Positions 1-8,101 of a stretch of 49,065 nucleotides of DNA are shown here, one piece after another (the stretch's first letter is position 1; the number at the start of each line of letters is the position of its first letter). The DNA comes from an uncultured Corynebacterium sp. (GTDB lineage Bacteria; Actinomycetota; Actinomycetes; Mycobacteriales; Mycobacteriaceae): assembly GCF_946223165.1 (NCBI RefSeq), contig NZ_CAMIBP010000018.1, positions 1 through 49,065 of the forward strand. The letters are read 5' to 3'. The notes beneath the pieces are model-generated. The model did no database searches, was not told the origin of the DNA, and worked only from the letters and a program-made list of their open reading frames with translations. The translations under genes were made by a program, and so were the position numbers.

Positions 1-917
1 TGATCGAGTCCGGAGAGCTCATCTCCGAAGATGCCGATGACCTAATCCAACTTGCCAAGCCAGGCGTTGTCCTTCCCTACTCCAACGGCACTCCCACCGA
101 ACATGGCTCGTACTTCGGTGGCAGGCCGTATCTTCCGGAAGGTTCGACCTGGCCCATTTCAAAGAGCGGTCAGCCCTTACTCCATATCATTCAGCTAAAT
201 TTTGCCGACATTCTCCGTCAAGTGCGTGCGGAGGGGGCATCGGAAAGCGAAGCAACTCTCGACGGATTGATTCCGGAGTCAGGAATTCTTCAACTCTTTG
301 TCGGTGCTGATCCGCTCCACGGCGGATTTGACTCGGGTTCCCCAGGCGACGGCATGGAAATTCGTTATATCCCTGAGCCCGCGGAAGGCTTTGGCGACCA
401 CAGCTTCCCGGGACCTCATACCGCGGATCCTGCTGCCTTCGATGAGAAGCACGAAGATTTTTGTTCCCCGTTCGATAAGGATCTTGGGGAGGTTATGAAC
501 TCTCCGATTCCTTTGTCTAGCGCAGCTGCACTGATCCCTCCCACTGACTATGCAGTGTACGAGGCTTTGAAGTCTAGAAAAGGCGGTGACTTTCTTGAAA
601 ACTTTGATTACTTTGACGAGCTGGTTGAATTGCGGAGCGCAGCCAGCCATAAAAGTGACATCATGCTTGGCGGTTTCCCAGCCTTCGCACAAGACCCTTC
701 GGAGCCCGATGGGTACGTTCACTTCCTAGAAATCGATTCCACATATCTGGAAGAAGAAGAGCTCCCCTTCGAAGCCATGTGGGGTGATCTAGGTGTCGCC
801 CACGTTTTCCTACACCCAGACGCATTGAAGAAAATGCACGCCGGCGAGGCCGTGGTGTACCGCTCCGAAAATACTGGCACAACCGATGGTGCTGTCTTTT
901 ACTGGGATTGCGGCTAG
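1..917 (+). CDS. DUF1963 (YwqG-like) protein, 5' end outside window
   Basis: The reading frame is open from the window edge (first full codon at base 3) and ends in TAG at 917; no start lies in the visible part, so it is N-terminally truncated by the window. The translation has the DUF1963/YwqG pattern: FGGRPYLPEG followed by TWPISKSGQPLLHIIQLNF, a later FVGADPLHGGF block, and the C-terminal GGFPAFAQDP and FYWDCG motifs. YwqG-family proteins are soluble proteins of unknown role, often in accessory or polymorphic regions. Base composition is more AT-rich than the housekeeping genes downstream, in keeping with an accessory location. Family call is fairly secure; function unknown. Confidence 0.75.
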   Translation, partial: IESGELISEDADDLIQLAKPGVVLPYSNGTPTEHGSYFGGRPYLPEGSTWPISKSGQPLLHIIQLNFADILRQVRAEGASESEATLDGLIPESGILQLFVGADPLHGGFDSGSPGDGMEIRYIPEPAEGFGDHSFPGPHTADPAAFDEKHEDFCSPFDKDLGEVMNSPIPLSSAAALIPPTDYAVYEALKSRKGGDFLENFDYFDELVELRSAASHKSDIMLGGFPAFAQDPSEPDGYVHFLEIDSTYLEEEELPFEAMWGDLGVAHVFLHPDALKKMHAGEAVVYRSENTGTTDGAVFYWDCG

Positions 918-939
918 TTTTGCTTCCCCAATTTCCCAT

Positions 940-1451
940 TTAGTCTATCCGCCCCAGGCTGTCTGTCGCGGTGAAGTAGGCCTCCATTTTGGGGATGACG
1001 AACTGGGGTTGGCCTTGGGCGGTGGGCTCGATCAGGTCGGCGTCGATAAGCCGCTGGCGCGTAGCTGATAGGGAGCGCACCGTCCGGTCTTGGTGCTCGG
1101 CGATGTTCTTGATTTCTGCCGTGCCGTCCTCCATGATCGCGCTCATCGCTTCGAGGAAGAGACGCTGTGCCGGCGGAAGCGCCAGGGTAGCGGGCTGGTG
1201 GACCTGGACCCTTAGAACCGAGATCGCCTCGGCTGATACTGTCGCACCGCTGCCGCTACCGCATCATCGGTGAACTCGAGTCCGGATTGTGCGGCGGTTT
1301 CGGTAAAAGCTACCTCGGCATTAGCAGGGGAGAGCGGCCCCAGAACGAACTTCTGCGCGCAGCGCAGGAAGGTCACACCCAGCAGATCAAGCAGGCGGTT
1401 GACTCCCCGTGGAATGCCCGCGGCGACAGTAGATTTTTCTTCAGGCGGTGG
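940..1451 (-). pseudogene. Decayed AAA+ ATPase with winged-helix C-terminus
   Basis: Read on the minus strand, two frames carry pieces of one protein. The upstream piece contains VLGPLSPANAEVAF and SGLEFTDDAVAAA, which resembles the end of the ATPase domain of ORC1/archaeal-type AAA+ proteins. After a frame change the downstream piece reads LALPPAQRLFLEAM, a winged-helix-like stretch (RSLSATRQRLIDADLIEP) and the C-terminus TATDSLGRID. The P-loop and Walker B region and the expected glycine/phenylalanine-rich segment between the pieces are missing. This is a decayed remnant, not a working gene. Family assignment is by motif recall; a profile search of the frame-corrected translation would settle it. 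Confidence 0.5.
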
Positions 1452-1746
1452 CTAGGGAGACCCACTAGCTTCGTAGTCCTTTATACGTCTCGCCCGGTAG
1501 GGGTTTGCGGCGACGACGTCGAAGTCCTCCCGCATCGCGATAGGTGCACGCTAGGTGAGTTCGGCCATCTTTTCTTCGAGGGATTTTCTATTGGTGGCAG
1601 ATGTGGAGGACGCAGCTGTTGTGAGAATGTTGCGCACATAGTCCTCGAAGTAAACGTCAGCGGTAGCGGCGCGGCGCTGAAGGGGTTTCGATGGTGGTAC
1701 TGTCTACGTCCTGGATTTCAACGGTGCAGGTAGGGGAAGAGCTCAT
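1452..1746 (-). pseudogene. Decayed VapB/FitA-like ribbon-helix-helix antitoxin
   Basis: Starting from an ATG at 1746 on the minus strand, the frame reads CTVEIQDVDSTTIET, then needs a one-base shift (an extra C in the CCCC run) to continue as LQRRAATADVYFEDYVRNIL. A stop codon (TAG, probably from CAG) then interrupts MAELT/RAPIAMRED, and the tail reads FDVVAANPYRARRI before a final TAG. The first 40 corrected residues fit the VapB/FitA RHH antitoxin pattern (beta strand, then xTLxxRAAxxxxxxxxYxxxxL). No PIN toxin follows; an ATPase remnant lies directly downstream instead. It is broken by at least one frameshift and one nonsense change. Confidence 0.45.
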
Positions 1747-2015
1747 AATGCTATCGTACGGAGGCTTCTTGACCAGCGTCTGTGCCGCTAGAAGGCCGCA
1801 AGGCCTGCCAAGCTATCGCGCCGATGTGTAGCGAACAGGCTGCTATGAGGGCGTACCACCAGCAAAAACTTACCGTGGTATGCCAAGGCATGGTGTAGCC
1901 GATGAAGAGTATGGCGATAGTCGGGCCTCGTTGAAACGTTGTTCATACATCTCGAATTCCAAAATTCTGGGCAGTGTGCAACGATGATTCTCGCAACCGC
2001 GTGGAGTTGCGCCGG
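1747..2015. other. Intergenic stretch without recognisable gene
   Basis: Between the antitoxin remnant and the acetyltransferase promoter I see no coding pattern, RNA gene or convincing repeat. It may be further decayed sequence from the same accessory patch. Confidence 0.5.
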
Positions 2016-2028
2016 TATGCTGGCTCGC

Positions 2029-2880
2029 ATGCGCGTCGACTTCTACTCCGATCCCGCCGAGTTCCTGGCCGTGGCCGGCGACTATCTGGCCGCGGATCCC
2101 GTCAATCACGTCGTCATCGGGCGCTCGACTCAACAGCCCGTTCCTGCGGGCGTGCCGTATTGGTACGCCATCCTCTCGGACACTGCGATTCGGGGCGTGG
2201 CCATGCGCACGCGCGCCACGGCACCGTATCCCATCGTCGTGCCGCCGCTTGACGATGCCTCCGTGGACGTGCTTGTCTCAGCCCTCCAGGCCCGCGGTGA
2301 GGACGCCTCCGAGTGCAACGGCGACGTGGCTTCGGGCAGCGCCATACTGCGCGGTCTGGGCCACGAGCCGCAGGTGGTGTTCGCCTCCCGGCTCATGCGG
2401 CTCGACGAGTTGATTGCACCCCGGCCAGCGAGTGGGTCGCTTCGTCCGGCCACTGTGGACGACGTGGAAATGGTGAAGCACTTCCGCCGCAATTTCGTCC
2501 GCGACGCTGAAACCCAGGCAGGACGGGACCCCGAACCGGCAGAGCATCTGCGGAAGACCTTCATGGAGGGAGCCGACATCGCCACGCTCGTGGAAGCAGG
2601 CGAGCTGTGGATATGGGAGGATGGCGAACCTGTGTGCATGGGCGTGGTCCGCAACGCGGGCCTGGGAACGCGGCTCCTTGAGCAGATTTACACCCCAGAG
2701 TCGTGCCGCGGCCGTGGCTACGCCAGTGCGCTCACAGCGGACCTGTCCCAGCGCGTCCTCGATGCCGGTGCCGTTCCCGCGCTGTATACAGATGCGGCAA
2801 ATCCGGTGTCCAACGGCGTCTACGAGCGCCTAGGATACTACGAGGTTACGCGGACCGGGCGGGTCGTCGCGCAGGACTAG
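2029..2880 (+). CDS. GNAT family N-acetyltransferase
   Basis: A 283-residue protein with a C-terminal GNAT fold: the acetyl-CoA-binding motif A is seen as IYTPESCRGRGYASAL (Q/RxxGxG/A type), followed by LYTDAANPVSNGVYERLGY, the usual motif B region. The N-terminal half (FYSDPAEFLAVAGDYL onward) is the non-catalytic half found in two-domain actinobacterial GNATs. The substrate cannot be inferred. I choose ATG 2029 because a TATGCT -10-like hexamer at 2016-2021 ends seven bases before it, the pattern of leaderless starts repeated across this window; ATG 2017 would also be in frame. It stands alone, between two remnants of a similar ATPase C-terminus (940-1451 and 2881-2946). Confidence 0.8.
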   Translation: MRVDFYSDPAEFLAVAGDYLAADPVNHVVIGRSTQQPVPAGVPYWYAILSDTAIRGVAMRTRATAPYPIVVPPLDDASVDVLVSALQARGEDASECNGDVASGSAILRGLGHEPQVVFASRLMRLDELIAPRPASGSLRPATVDDVEMVKHFRRNFVRDAETQAGRDPEPAEHLRKTFMEGADIATLVEAGELWIWEDGEPVCMGVVRNAGLGTRLLEQIYTPESCRGRGYASALTADLSQRVLDAGAVPALYTDAANPVSNGVYERLGYYEVTRTGRVVAQD

Positions 2881-2946
2881 CTAGTCGACGCGGCCCAAAG
2901 AATCCGTGTGGAGAAAATCGTCCTCCAAGTAGGGGATGCTGGTCCG
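2881..2946 (-). pseudogene. Second remnant of the AAA+ ATPase C-terminus
   Basis: On the minus strand the last 21 codons read RTSIPYLEDDFLHTDSLGRVD then TAG. This matches the end of the remnant at 940 (IPKMEAYFTATDSLGRID) in ten or more positions, without gaps. Upstream, the open frame to 3102 has no recognisable protein pattern. It looks like the 3' stub of a second copy of the same gene family. The next 130 bases hold only an imperfect 9-base tandem repeat (3021-3038). Confidence 0.45.
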
Positions 2947-3083
2947 TTGATCATGCCAGAGCGGCGGGACGCGTTGATAGCGGGACTCATGCTTGTCGCC
3001 TAATAATCTGGAGGTCTTAGAGATTTGGGAGATTTGGGAGACTTTCCGTGGGGCAGGGTTGTACTCTCCAGGAGAAAGAGTGC

Positions 3084-3755
3084 TTAGGCAATCATCGGCC
3101 ACGCCGTCGACACATCGGAGGCGTCACGCCCACGGCCCTCGAGGTACTTCTTGAAGCTCATGCGGTCCTGATACCACTGCACGGCCTGGTATTCCATGAG
3201 TTCATCGGTATCCATTTGCGCCAGCTCGGGGAAGACCTGGCGGACCTGCTTCCATGCCACGCGTGCGGCAGCGAGGGCATCGGCAGTAGCTTCGTGCGCG
3301 TTGCCCAGATCCACGCCGTAGTGGTCGCACACCGCCCCCAGGGTGCGCTTGCCCTTGCGGTACGGGTCCTTGACCCGATCGATGACGAAGGGATCGAACA
3401 CCGGGCCGTCCACGGTGAAATCCCCAGTCAGGGACCGCAGCACCGTGAGATCATAAGCCGCGTTGTAGACGATGAGTGTGAGCCCGTCGGCCCATCCCTG
3501 CCGGATCGCGGCGACGGTTTCTGCGAGGACCTCGTCATGCGGGCGTCCCTCGGCTTGCGCCTTCTCCGTGGTGATGCCGTGGACCGCGGCGGCGGCCTCC
3601 GGAATGGGAACGCCGGGGTCCGCGAGGGTCTCCTGGGCGTTGACCTCGCGACCGTCGATGCGAACGAGTGCGGACGTCACGATCCGGGCTTCCTTGGGAT
3701 TGGCGGACGTGGTTTCAAGGTCAAAGGAGAGCATGCGGGAGGCGTCGAAGTTCAT
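3084..3755 (-). CDS. DnaQ-fold 3'-5' exonuclease
   Basis: A 223-residue protein of the DEDDh exonuclease superfamily. Exo I is LSFDLETTSANPKEARI (Asp and Glu metal ligands), Exo II is around YNAAYDLTVL, and Exo III is HEATADALAAARV, with the His and Asp expected for DEDDh enzymes. The family hydrolyses single-stranded DNA or RNA from the 3' end; a proofreading, repair or RNA-turnover role cannot be separated here. There is no polymerase or BRCT domain. ATG 3755 is chosen over GTG 3764 because a TAGAGT hexamer (3763-3768, minus strand) sits seven bases upstream, fitting a leaderless start. A second, different exonuclease of this fold lies at 47015. Confidence 0.85.
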   Translation of the reverse strand: MNFDASRMLSFDLETTSANPKEARIVTSALVRIDGREVNAQETLADPGVPIPEAAAAVHGITTEKAQAEGRPHDEVLAETVAAIRQGWADGLTLIVYNAAYDLTVLRSLTGDFTVDGPVFDPFVIDRVKDPYRKGKRTLGAVCDHYGVDLGNAHEATADALAAARVAWKQVRQVFPELAQMDTDELMEYQAVQWYQDRMSFKKYLEGRGRDASDVSTAWPMIA

Positions 3756-3825
3756 GACCAACACTCTAGCGCCCTGGGGTGGACACGGTGTCTTTCACAG
3801 GAGTCGACCAATTCGAGGGCGGACC

Positions 3826-3862
3826 TTGACTTTAACGCTGCGTCATAGTTTTAACTAGCGTT
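3826..3862 (+). promoter_or_regulatory. MerR-type promoter/operator candidate
   Basis: TTGACT at 3826-3831 and TTAACT at 3851-3856 are separated by 19 bases, the long spacer typical of MerR-controlled promoters. The second hexamer ends six bases before the ATG, so transcription could begin at the start codon. An inverted repeat AACGCT (3834-3839) / AGCGTT (3857-3862) overlaps the region. The -10 match is weak, so this is a candidate for autoregulation only. Confidence 0.4.
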
Positions 3863-4555
3863 ATGAAGATTTCTGACGTGGCACGGATCCTTGGCTGTTC
3901 GATTCGAACTATCAGGCATTACCACCAACAAGGAGCGGTTCCAGAACCAGCTCGCCGAGCAAATGGATACCGTGACTATTCAATCCGAGACGTTGCTCGA
4001 CTCATTATAGTTCGACAGTTGGTCACTTCGGGAATTCCGGTAAAGGACGTCAACTCTGCGAGTCTAGATGAACTAGCCTGCGTTGCGCTTGCCTCGGTGG
4101 ATAGACGAATTGCTGAACTCGAAGAACAAAGAAGGCGATTGGTGGTACTGCGTGATCATGGTATTCAACTTCCTGATCCGAGTTTGATGAGCGAATTTGA
4201 CGGAGCTTTGAAACAGTGTGGGCTCGACAAGGAAGCCAGAGAGCGCGAAATCCATAGCTGGGAATTGATGGCGGTGTCGGGCGTGGCCACGAAGCAAACG
4301 TGGAGTCAACTTCAAGCAAATGTACGAGATTCCTCGTGCGTGGAATCGCACATGCGGGGGATTTCGCTGTGGAATGAGTTGGCACGCTATGGGCAAGGAG
4401 AGGCGCCGGAAAGCTTGTTAGTCGAGTGGGCAGACGAGTTTTCCTCTGGCCTTATGAAAGGAATCATGGTCACCTTGCAGCAAGGTTCACTACACCTTGA
4501 GCCGTCGGATATGGCGTTACAAGGCGCACAGGTCGATGCGGTGAAATATGCGTAA
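3863..4555 (+). CDS. MerR family transcriptional regulator
   Basis: 230 residues. Residues 1-70 are a MerR winged helix-turn-helix: MKISDVARILGCSIRTIRHY, then GYRDYSIRDVARLIIVRQL. A dimerisation coiled coil follows (about 78-100, RRIAELEEQRRRLVVL). The C-terminal effector part (about 105-230) has no recognisable ligand motif and no clustered metal-binding cysteines. Its stop overlaps the start of the next gene by eight bases, so the two are a transcriptional unit and the membrane protein is the likely target or partner. The sequence is clearly more AT-rich than ligA downstream, suggesting transfer. Ligand unknown. Confidence 0.85.
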   Translation: MKISDVARILGCSIRTIRHYHQQGAVPEPARRANGYRDYSIRDVARLIIVRQLVTSGIPVKDVNSASLDELACVALASVDRRIAELEEQRRRLVVLRDHGIQLPDPSLMSEFDGALKQCGLDKEAREREIHSWELMAVSGVATKQTWSQLQANVRDSSCVESHMRGISLWNELARYGQGEAPESLLVEWADEFSSGLMKGIMVTLQQGSLHLEPSDMALQGAQVDAVKYA

Positions 4556-5297
4556 GACTTTTGGTGTGGCGACCGCACTCTTGGTGCTCGTTGAAGTTGT
4601 GGCCCTGTCACAGGGGGTGGACGTTCACCAGACGTTGTGGTTCGTCATTCCAGCGGAGTTATTGTTCGTTGCTGGATATGTATGGATGGCATGGAACACC
4701 AGCGACCCAACTATTGGACTCATCAAGTCCGAGCTTCGCACGTGGAACACACTAGGCAGATTGATTTGTCGAAGGCAGGAGATTCCCGCGGGCTCGACAC
4801 CTATTTCTGCATCGCGGGGCTGGTGGCACCTACCGCTAGTGATAACTGGTGCAAGTGGTGTCGAGGCCGTTGTCATCGAGCTCGCTATTCCGTGGGCAAC
4901 GGTGAAGCTAGTAGTCTTACTTGTGTCCGTGTATAGCTTGGCCTTGGTCTGGGGAGTCTTTGGTGCACGGTGGACGCACCCACATTATGTGGATGAATAC
5001 CTACGTCTGAGAGTTTCTCGGCGTGAAATCGCGCGCGTCAGGACAGTAGAAACCGTACAAATAATGCGAGGATTCCACACAGAACACCATCTTGTCGAGA
5101 ATGGCGAGCTCATTCTGGGAGGAGAAGGTACCAACATTGTTGTGATGTTGTCTGAACCCATTCGTGTACACGAGCCGCGGTGGCCTTGGCAGAAGGACAG
5201 GATGTCGGAAGTGCGCTGCATTCGCATGTGGGTTGACTCTCCGAAACTCGTGTCCGCGCAACTGGCTAGACTGATTCACCGTGACTACCCCGGTTAA
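4548..5297 (+). CDS. Small membrane protein of unknown function, MerR-linked
   Basis: 249 residues; family not recognised. About four hydrophobic segments are visible: residues 5-25 (VATALLVLVEVVALSQ), 29-49 (TLWFVIPAELLFVAGYVWMA), 96-115 and 120-140 (VKLVVLLVSVYSLALVWG). After these comes a hydrophilic C-terminal half of about 100 residues, probably cytoplasmic. The start overlaps the regulator by eight bases and the end overlaps the GTG of ligA by 17 bases. The gene shares the regulator's lower GC content. Possible roles are a sensor-linked membrane component or a resistance protein, but nothing in the sequence shows a substrate. Confidence 0.75.
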   Translation: MRKTFGVATALLVLVEVVALSQGVDVHQTLWFVIPAELLFVAGYVWMAWNTSDPTIGLIKSELRTWNTLGRLICRRQEIPAGSTPISASRGWWHLPLVITGASGVEAVVIELAIPWATVKLVVLLVSVYSLALVWGVFGARWTHPHYVDEYLRLRVSRREIARVRTVETVQIMRGFHTEHHLVENGELILGGEGTNIVVMLSEPIRVHEPRWPWQKDRMSEVRCIRMWVDSPKLVSAQLARLIHRDYPG

Positions 5298-7317
5298 TGA
5301 TCCGCAAGAAATCCAGCGCGAATGGTCCGAGCTGGCCCAGGAAATCCGCCGCCACCGCGAGCTCTACTACAACGGTGAGCCTTCTATCCCAGACACGGAT
5401 TTTGATGCGCTGTTCCAGCGCTTGCTTCAGCTCGAGGCCGAGCACCCGGAGCTGCAGACCCCGGACTCGCCCACGCAGGCCGTCGGCGCGGCCCCGGAAG
5501 GTGCTGTCGACATCGAGCATCTGGAGCGCCTGTACAGCCTGGACAACGTCTTCAGTGCGAATGAGCTGCAAGACTGGCTGGACCGCACTCCGGCCCAGAC
5601 GTACCTGACGGAGCTCAAGATTGACGGCCTGTCGATTGACTTGGTTTACCGCGACGGCAAGCTTGTCACGGCGGCCACGCGCGGCGACGGCCGCGTGGGG
5701 GAGGACATCACGGCTAATGCCCGCGTCATCCCGGAGATCCCGCACGAGCTTGCCGATGCCCCCGGCTACCCGGTCCCGGCGGTCCTTGAGGTCCGCGGTG
5801 AGGTGTACATGCGCCCGGACGAGTTCGAGGAGATTAACGCGGCGCGCCGCGCGGACGGCAAGCCGACGTTTGCCAACCCGCGCAATGCGGCCGCGGGTGG
5901 CCTGCGCATGAAGGACCCGGAGGAGGTGCGCAAGCGCAAGCTGCACATGGTGTGCCACGGCATCGGCGCGCGGGAGGGCTTCGAGCCCACGTCGCAGCAC
6001 GACGCTTATAAGGCGCTGGAGGCGTGGGGATTTCCGGTGAGCCCATACACCTTGCAGGTGCACTCCGCGGCGGCAGTGCAGGAGCAGGTCAAGCACTGGG
6101 GCGAGCACCGTCACGATGCCTACTTTGAGATGGACGGCCTCGTGGTCAAGGTGGACGACTTAGGTTCACAGCGGGCGCTGGGAGCCACGAGCCGCGCGCC
6201 GCGTTGGGCGATTGCCTACAAGTACCCGCCGGAGGAGGTCACCACCAAGCTGCTCGACATCGAGGTCGGCGTGGGCCGCACGGGTCGCATCACGCCTTAC
6301 GCGGTGATGGAACCGGTGTTTGTGTCTGGATCGACGGTGTCCAAGGCGACTCTGCACAACCAGTTCGAGGTCAAGAATAAGAACGTCCTGCTGGGGGACA
6401 CGATCATTATCCGCAAGGCCGGCGAGATCATCCCGGAGGTCTTGGGGCCGGTGCTGGAGCTGCGCGACGGTTCGGAGAAGGAATGGGTCTTCCCGGAGAC
6501 CTGCCCGTCGTGCGGCACGACGCTCGCGCCGCAGAAGGACGGTGACCAGGACTGGCGCTGCCCGAACACCCGCAGCTGCCCGGCGCAGCTGGCCGCGCGC
6601 CTGGAATACCTGGCCTCCCGCAAGGGCATGGACATCGAGGCGTTGGGGGAAAAGGCCGCCATCGACCTCATCGCCTCGGGTGTGCTCGTGGACGAGGGCG
6701 ACCTCTTCGATCTGGACGCGGATAAGCTGCTGCAGTCCTCGGCGTATACGACGAAGGCCGGCGCGCTCAACGCCCAAGGCAAGAAGCTGCTGGAGAATCT
6801 CAAGACGGCCCGGTCCGCCAACTTCTGGCGCGTGCTTGTGTCGCTGTCCATCCGTCACGTCGGACCCATTGCGGCCCGTGCGTTGGCCACCCGTTTCGGC
6901 TCGATGGAGGCGCTGCGCGCGGCCAAGGTGGAGGACCTCGCGGAGACCGACGGCGTCGGCGGCATCATCGCGGAATCCTTCAAGGCCTGGTTTGAGGTGG
7001 AGTGGCACCGCGAGATCGTGGCCAAGTGGGAAGCCGCGGGTGTGACAATGGCCGCAGAAGTGGGCGAGAAACCGGAGCAGACCCTTGAGGGGCTGACCGT
7101 CGTCGTGACGGGAACGCTGGAGAACTTCACCCGCGACAGCGCCAAGGAGGCCATCCTCTCCCGCGGCGGGAAAGCTAGCGGATCGGTATCAAAGAAGACG
7201 AATTATGTGGTCGTGGGCGAAAACGCGGGCTCGAAAGAAACGAAGGCGCGGGAGCTGGGGCTCACCATCCTGGACGAGGCTGGCTTCCAGCGGCTCCTAG
7301 AAACAGGAGAGGCTTAA
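5281..7317 (+). CDS. ligA: NAD-dependent DNA ligase LigA
   Basis: 678 residues, the full length of bacterial LigA. It seals nicks in DNA during replication and repair using NAD+. Domain order is visible: Ia NAD-binding part (RRHRELYYNGEPSIPDTDFD), adenylation domain with the nucleophile Lys113 in ELKIDGLSID and RGDGRVGEDIT, OB fold, a four-cysteine zinc finger (CPSCGTT ... WRCPNTRSCPAQ), helix-hairpin-helix repeats (LATRFGSMEALRAA) and a C-terminal BRCT domain (from about residue 595, LEGLTVVVTGTLENF). The GTG at 5281 lies inside the end of the preceding gene and is preceded by TAGACT at 5267-5272, which suggests its own leaderless promoter inside that gene. Confidence 0.98.
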   Translation: MTTPVNDPQEIQREWSELAQEIRRHRELYYNGEPSIPDTDFDALFQRLLQLEAEHPELQTPDSPTQAVGAAPEGAVDIEHLERLYSLDNVFSANELQDWLDRTPAQTYLTELKIDGLSIDLVYRDGKLVTAATRGDGRVGEDITANARVIPEIPHELADAPGYPVPAVLEVRGEVYMRPDEFEEINAARRADGKPTFANPRNAAAGGLRMKDPEEVRKRKLHMVCHGIGAREGFEPTSQHDAYKALEAWGFPVSPYTLQVHSAAAVQEQVKHWGEHRHDAYFEMDGLVVKVDDLGSQRALGATSRAPRWAIAYKYPPEEVTTKLLDIEVGVGRTGRITPYAVMEPVFVSGSTVSKATLHNQFEVKNKNVLLGDTIIIRKAGEIIPEVLGPVLELRDGSEKEWVFPETCPSCGTTLAPQKDGDQDWRCPNTRSCPAQLAARLEYLASRKGMDIEALGEKAAIDLIASGVLVDEGDLFDLDADKLLQSSAYTTKAGALNAQGKKLLENLKTARSANFWRVLVSLSIRHVGPIAARALATRFGSMEALRAAKVEDLAETDGVGGIIAESFKAWFEVEWHREIVAKWEAAGVTMAAEVGEKPEQTLEGLTVVVTGTLENFTRDSAKEAILSRGGKASGSVSKKTNYVVVGENAGSKETKARELGLTILDEAGFQRLLETGEA

Positions 7318-7333
7318 AAGCTAATATATGCCC

Positions 7334-8068
7334 ATGACGACCCAGCTCATGACTACCTACTTCGTTGCGCACCCGGACGATGTGGGCAAGGCCTACCAGC
7401 TTTACCGTTCCCGCGTGGAGAGCCTTGACCTTGAGGTCGTTGCCATGTCACCTGCCCCGGTCCCCATGCCGCAGGACTCGGAATATGAATCCAGGCTCTG
7501 GGATCTGCGGCTTGAAGCGGCCTATAGCGCGCTGGATAACCCGGAGGAGATGGCTCTCTACCACGTCAACTCGCTGGTCCGAATCGATGCTGACGCAGAT
7601 ACCACCGCGCAGACCTTGGAACAGGATGCGGTCGTAGAAAAATTCTTCTTCGAGGACGACGATGCACCCACGGTGTTCCCGGGATTCCTCTCGCCCGTCC
7701 CTGTCACTTTGCACCGAGAGCCAACCGGTGAGCTGAAGGTGTATCGCGTGTTTTATTTGGGGCAGCAGATTCATGCGGACGCGGCCTCGGCATTGTTCTC
7801 GAAGGTCTGCGCGGACGTCGCGCCGGTAGTGTGCAGCGCGGGCCTGGAAGCGTTTGACCACATCAGCCACTCGGTCAAGATTGGCCCGCTCCAGCTGCGC
7901 GACGCGCAGCTGAGCATGGCGCAGCGCGGCGACGGATTCTCCGCGGCCAGCAAGGTGAGCTGGGAGGGGTGGTTTATCACAGAGGCCGAGTTCGCGGACG
8001 TGGCGGGCAAGGTCCACGACTCCGAAGACCCGGTCGTTCTCGCCTCGCTGGAAGTCCTGCCCTTCTAA
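7334..8068 (+). CDS. Conserved hypothetical protein
   Basis: A 244-residue soluble, acidic protein with no signal peptide or membrane segment. I recognise no domain. The N-terminal part (TTYFVAHPDDVGKAYQLYRS) and a central hydrophobic stretch (KVYRVFYLGQQIHADAASAL) suggest an ordered globular fold. It lies just downstream of ligA (16 bases) and 33 bases before a HAD phosphatase. ATG 7334 is preferred to ATG 7328 because TAATAT at 7322-7327 would be a -10 six bases before it. Confidence 0.65.
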   Translation: MTTQLMTTYFVAHPDDVGKAYQLYRSRVESLDLEVVAMSPAPVPMPQDSEYESRLWDLRLEAAYSALDNPEEMALYHVNSLVRIDADADTTAQTLEQDAVVEKFFFEDDDAPTVFPGFLSPVPVTLHREPTGELKVYRVFYLGQQIHADAASALFSKVCADVAPVVCSAGLEAFDHISHSVKIGPLQLRDAQLSMAQRGDGFSAASKVSWEGWFITEAEFADVAGKVHDSEDPVVLASLEVLPF

Positions 8069-8101
8069 GCACGTGGCGCCCACAGCAGGGAGGAGAGACA
8101 A

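Noticed and set aside
3021..3038. Two tandem copies of AGATTTGGG
   Set aside because: Short and isolated; could be chance and has no visible role.
2881..3102. A complete 73-residue gene on the minus strand
   Set aside because: Only the last 20 residues match another sequence; the rest is patternless, so it is called a remnant.
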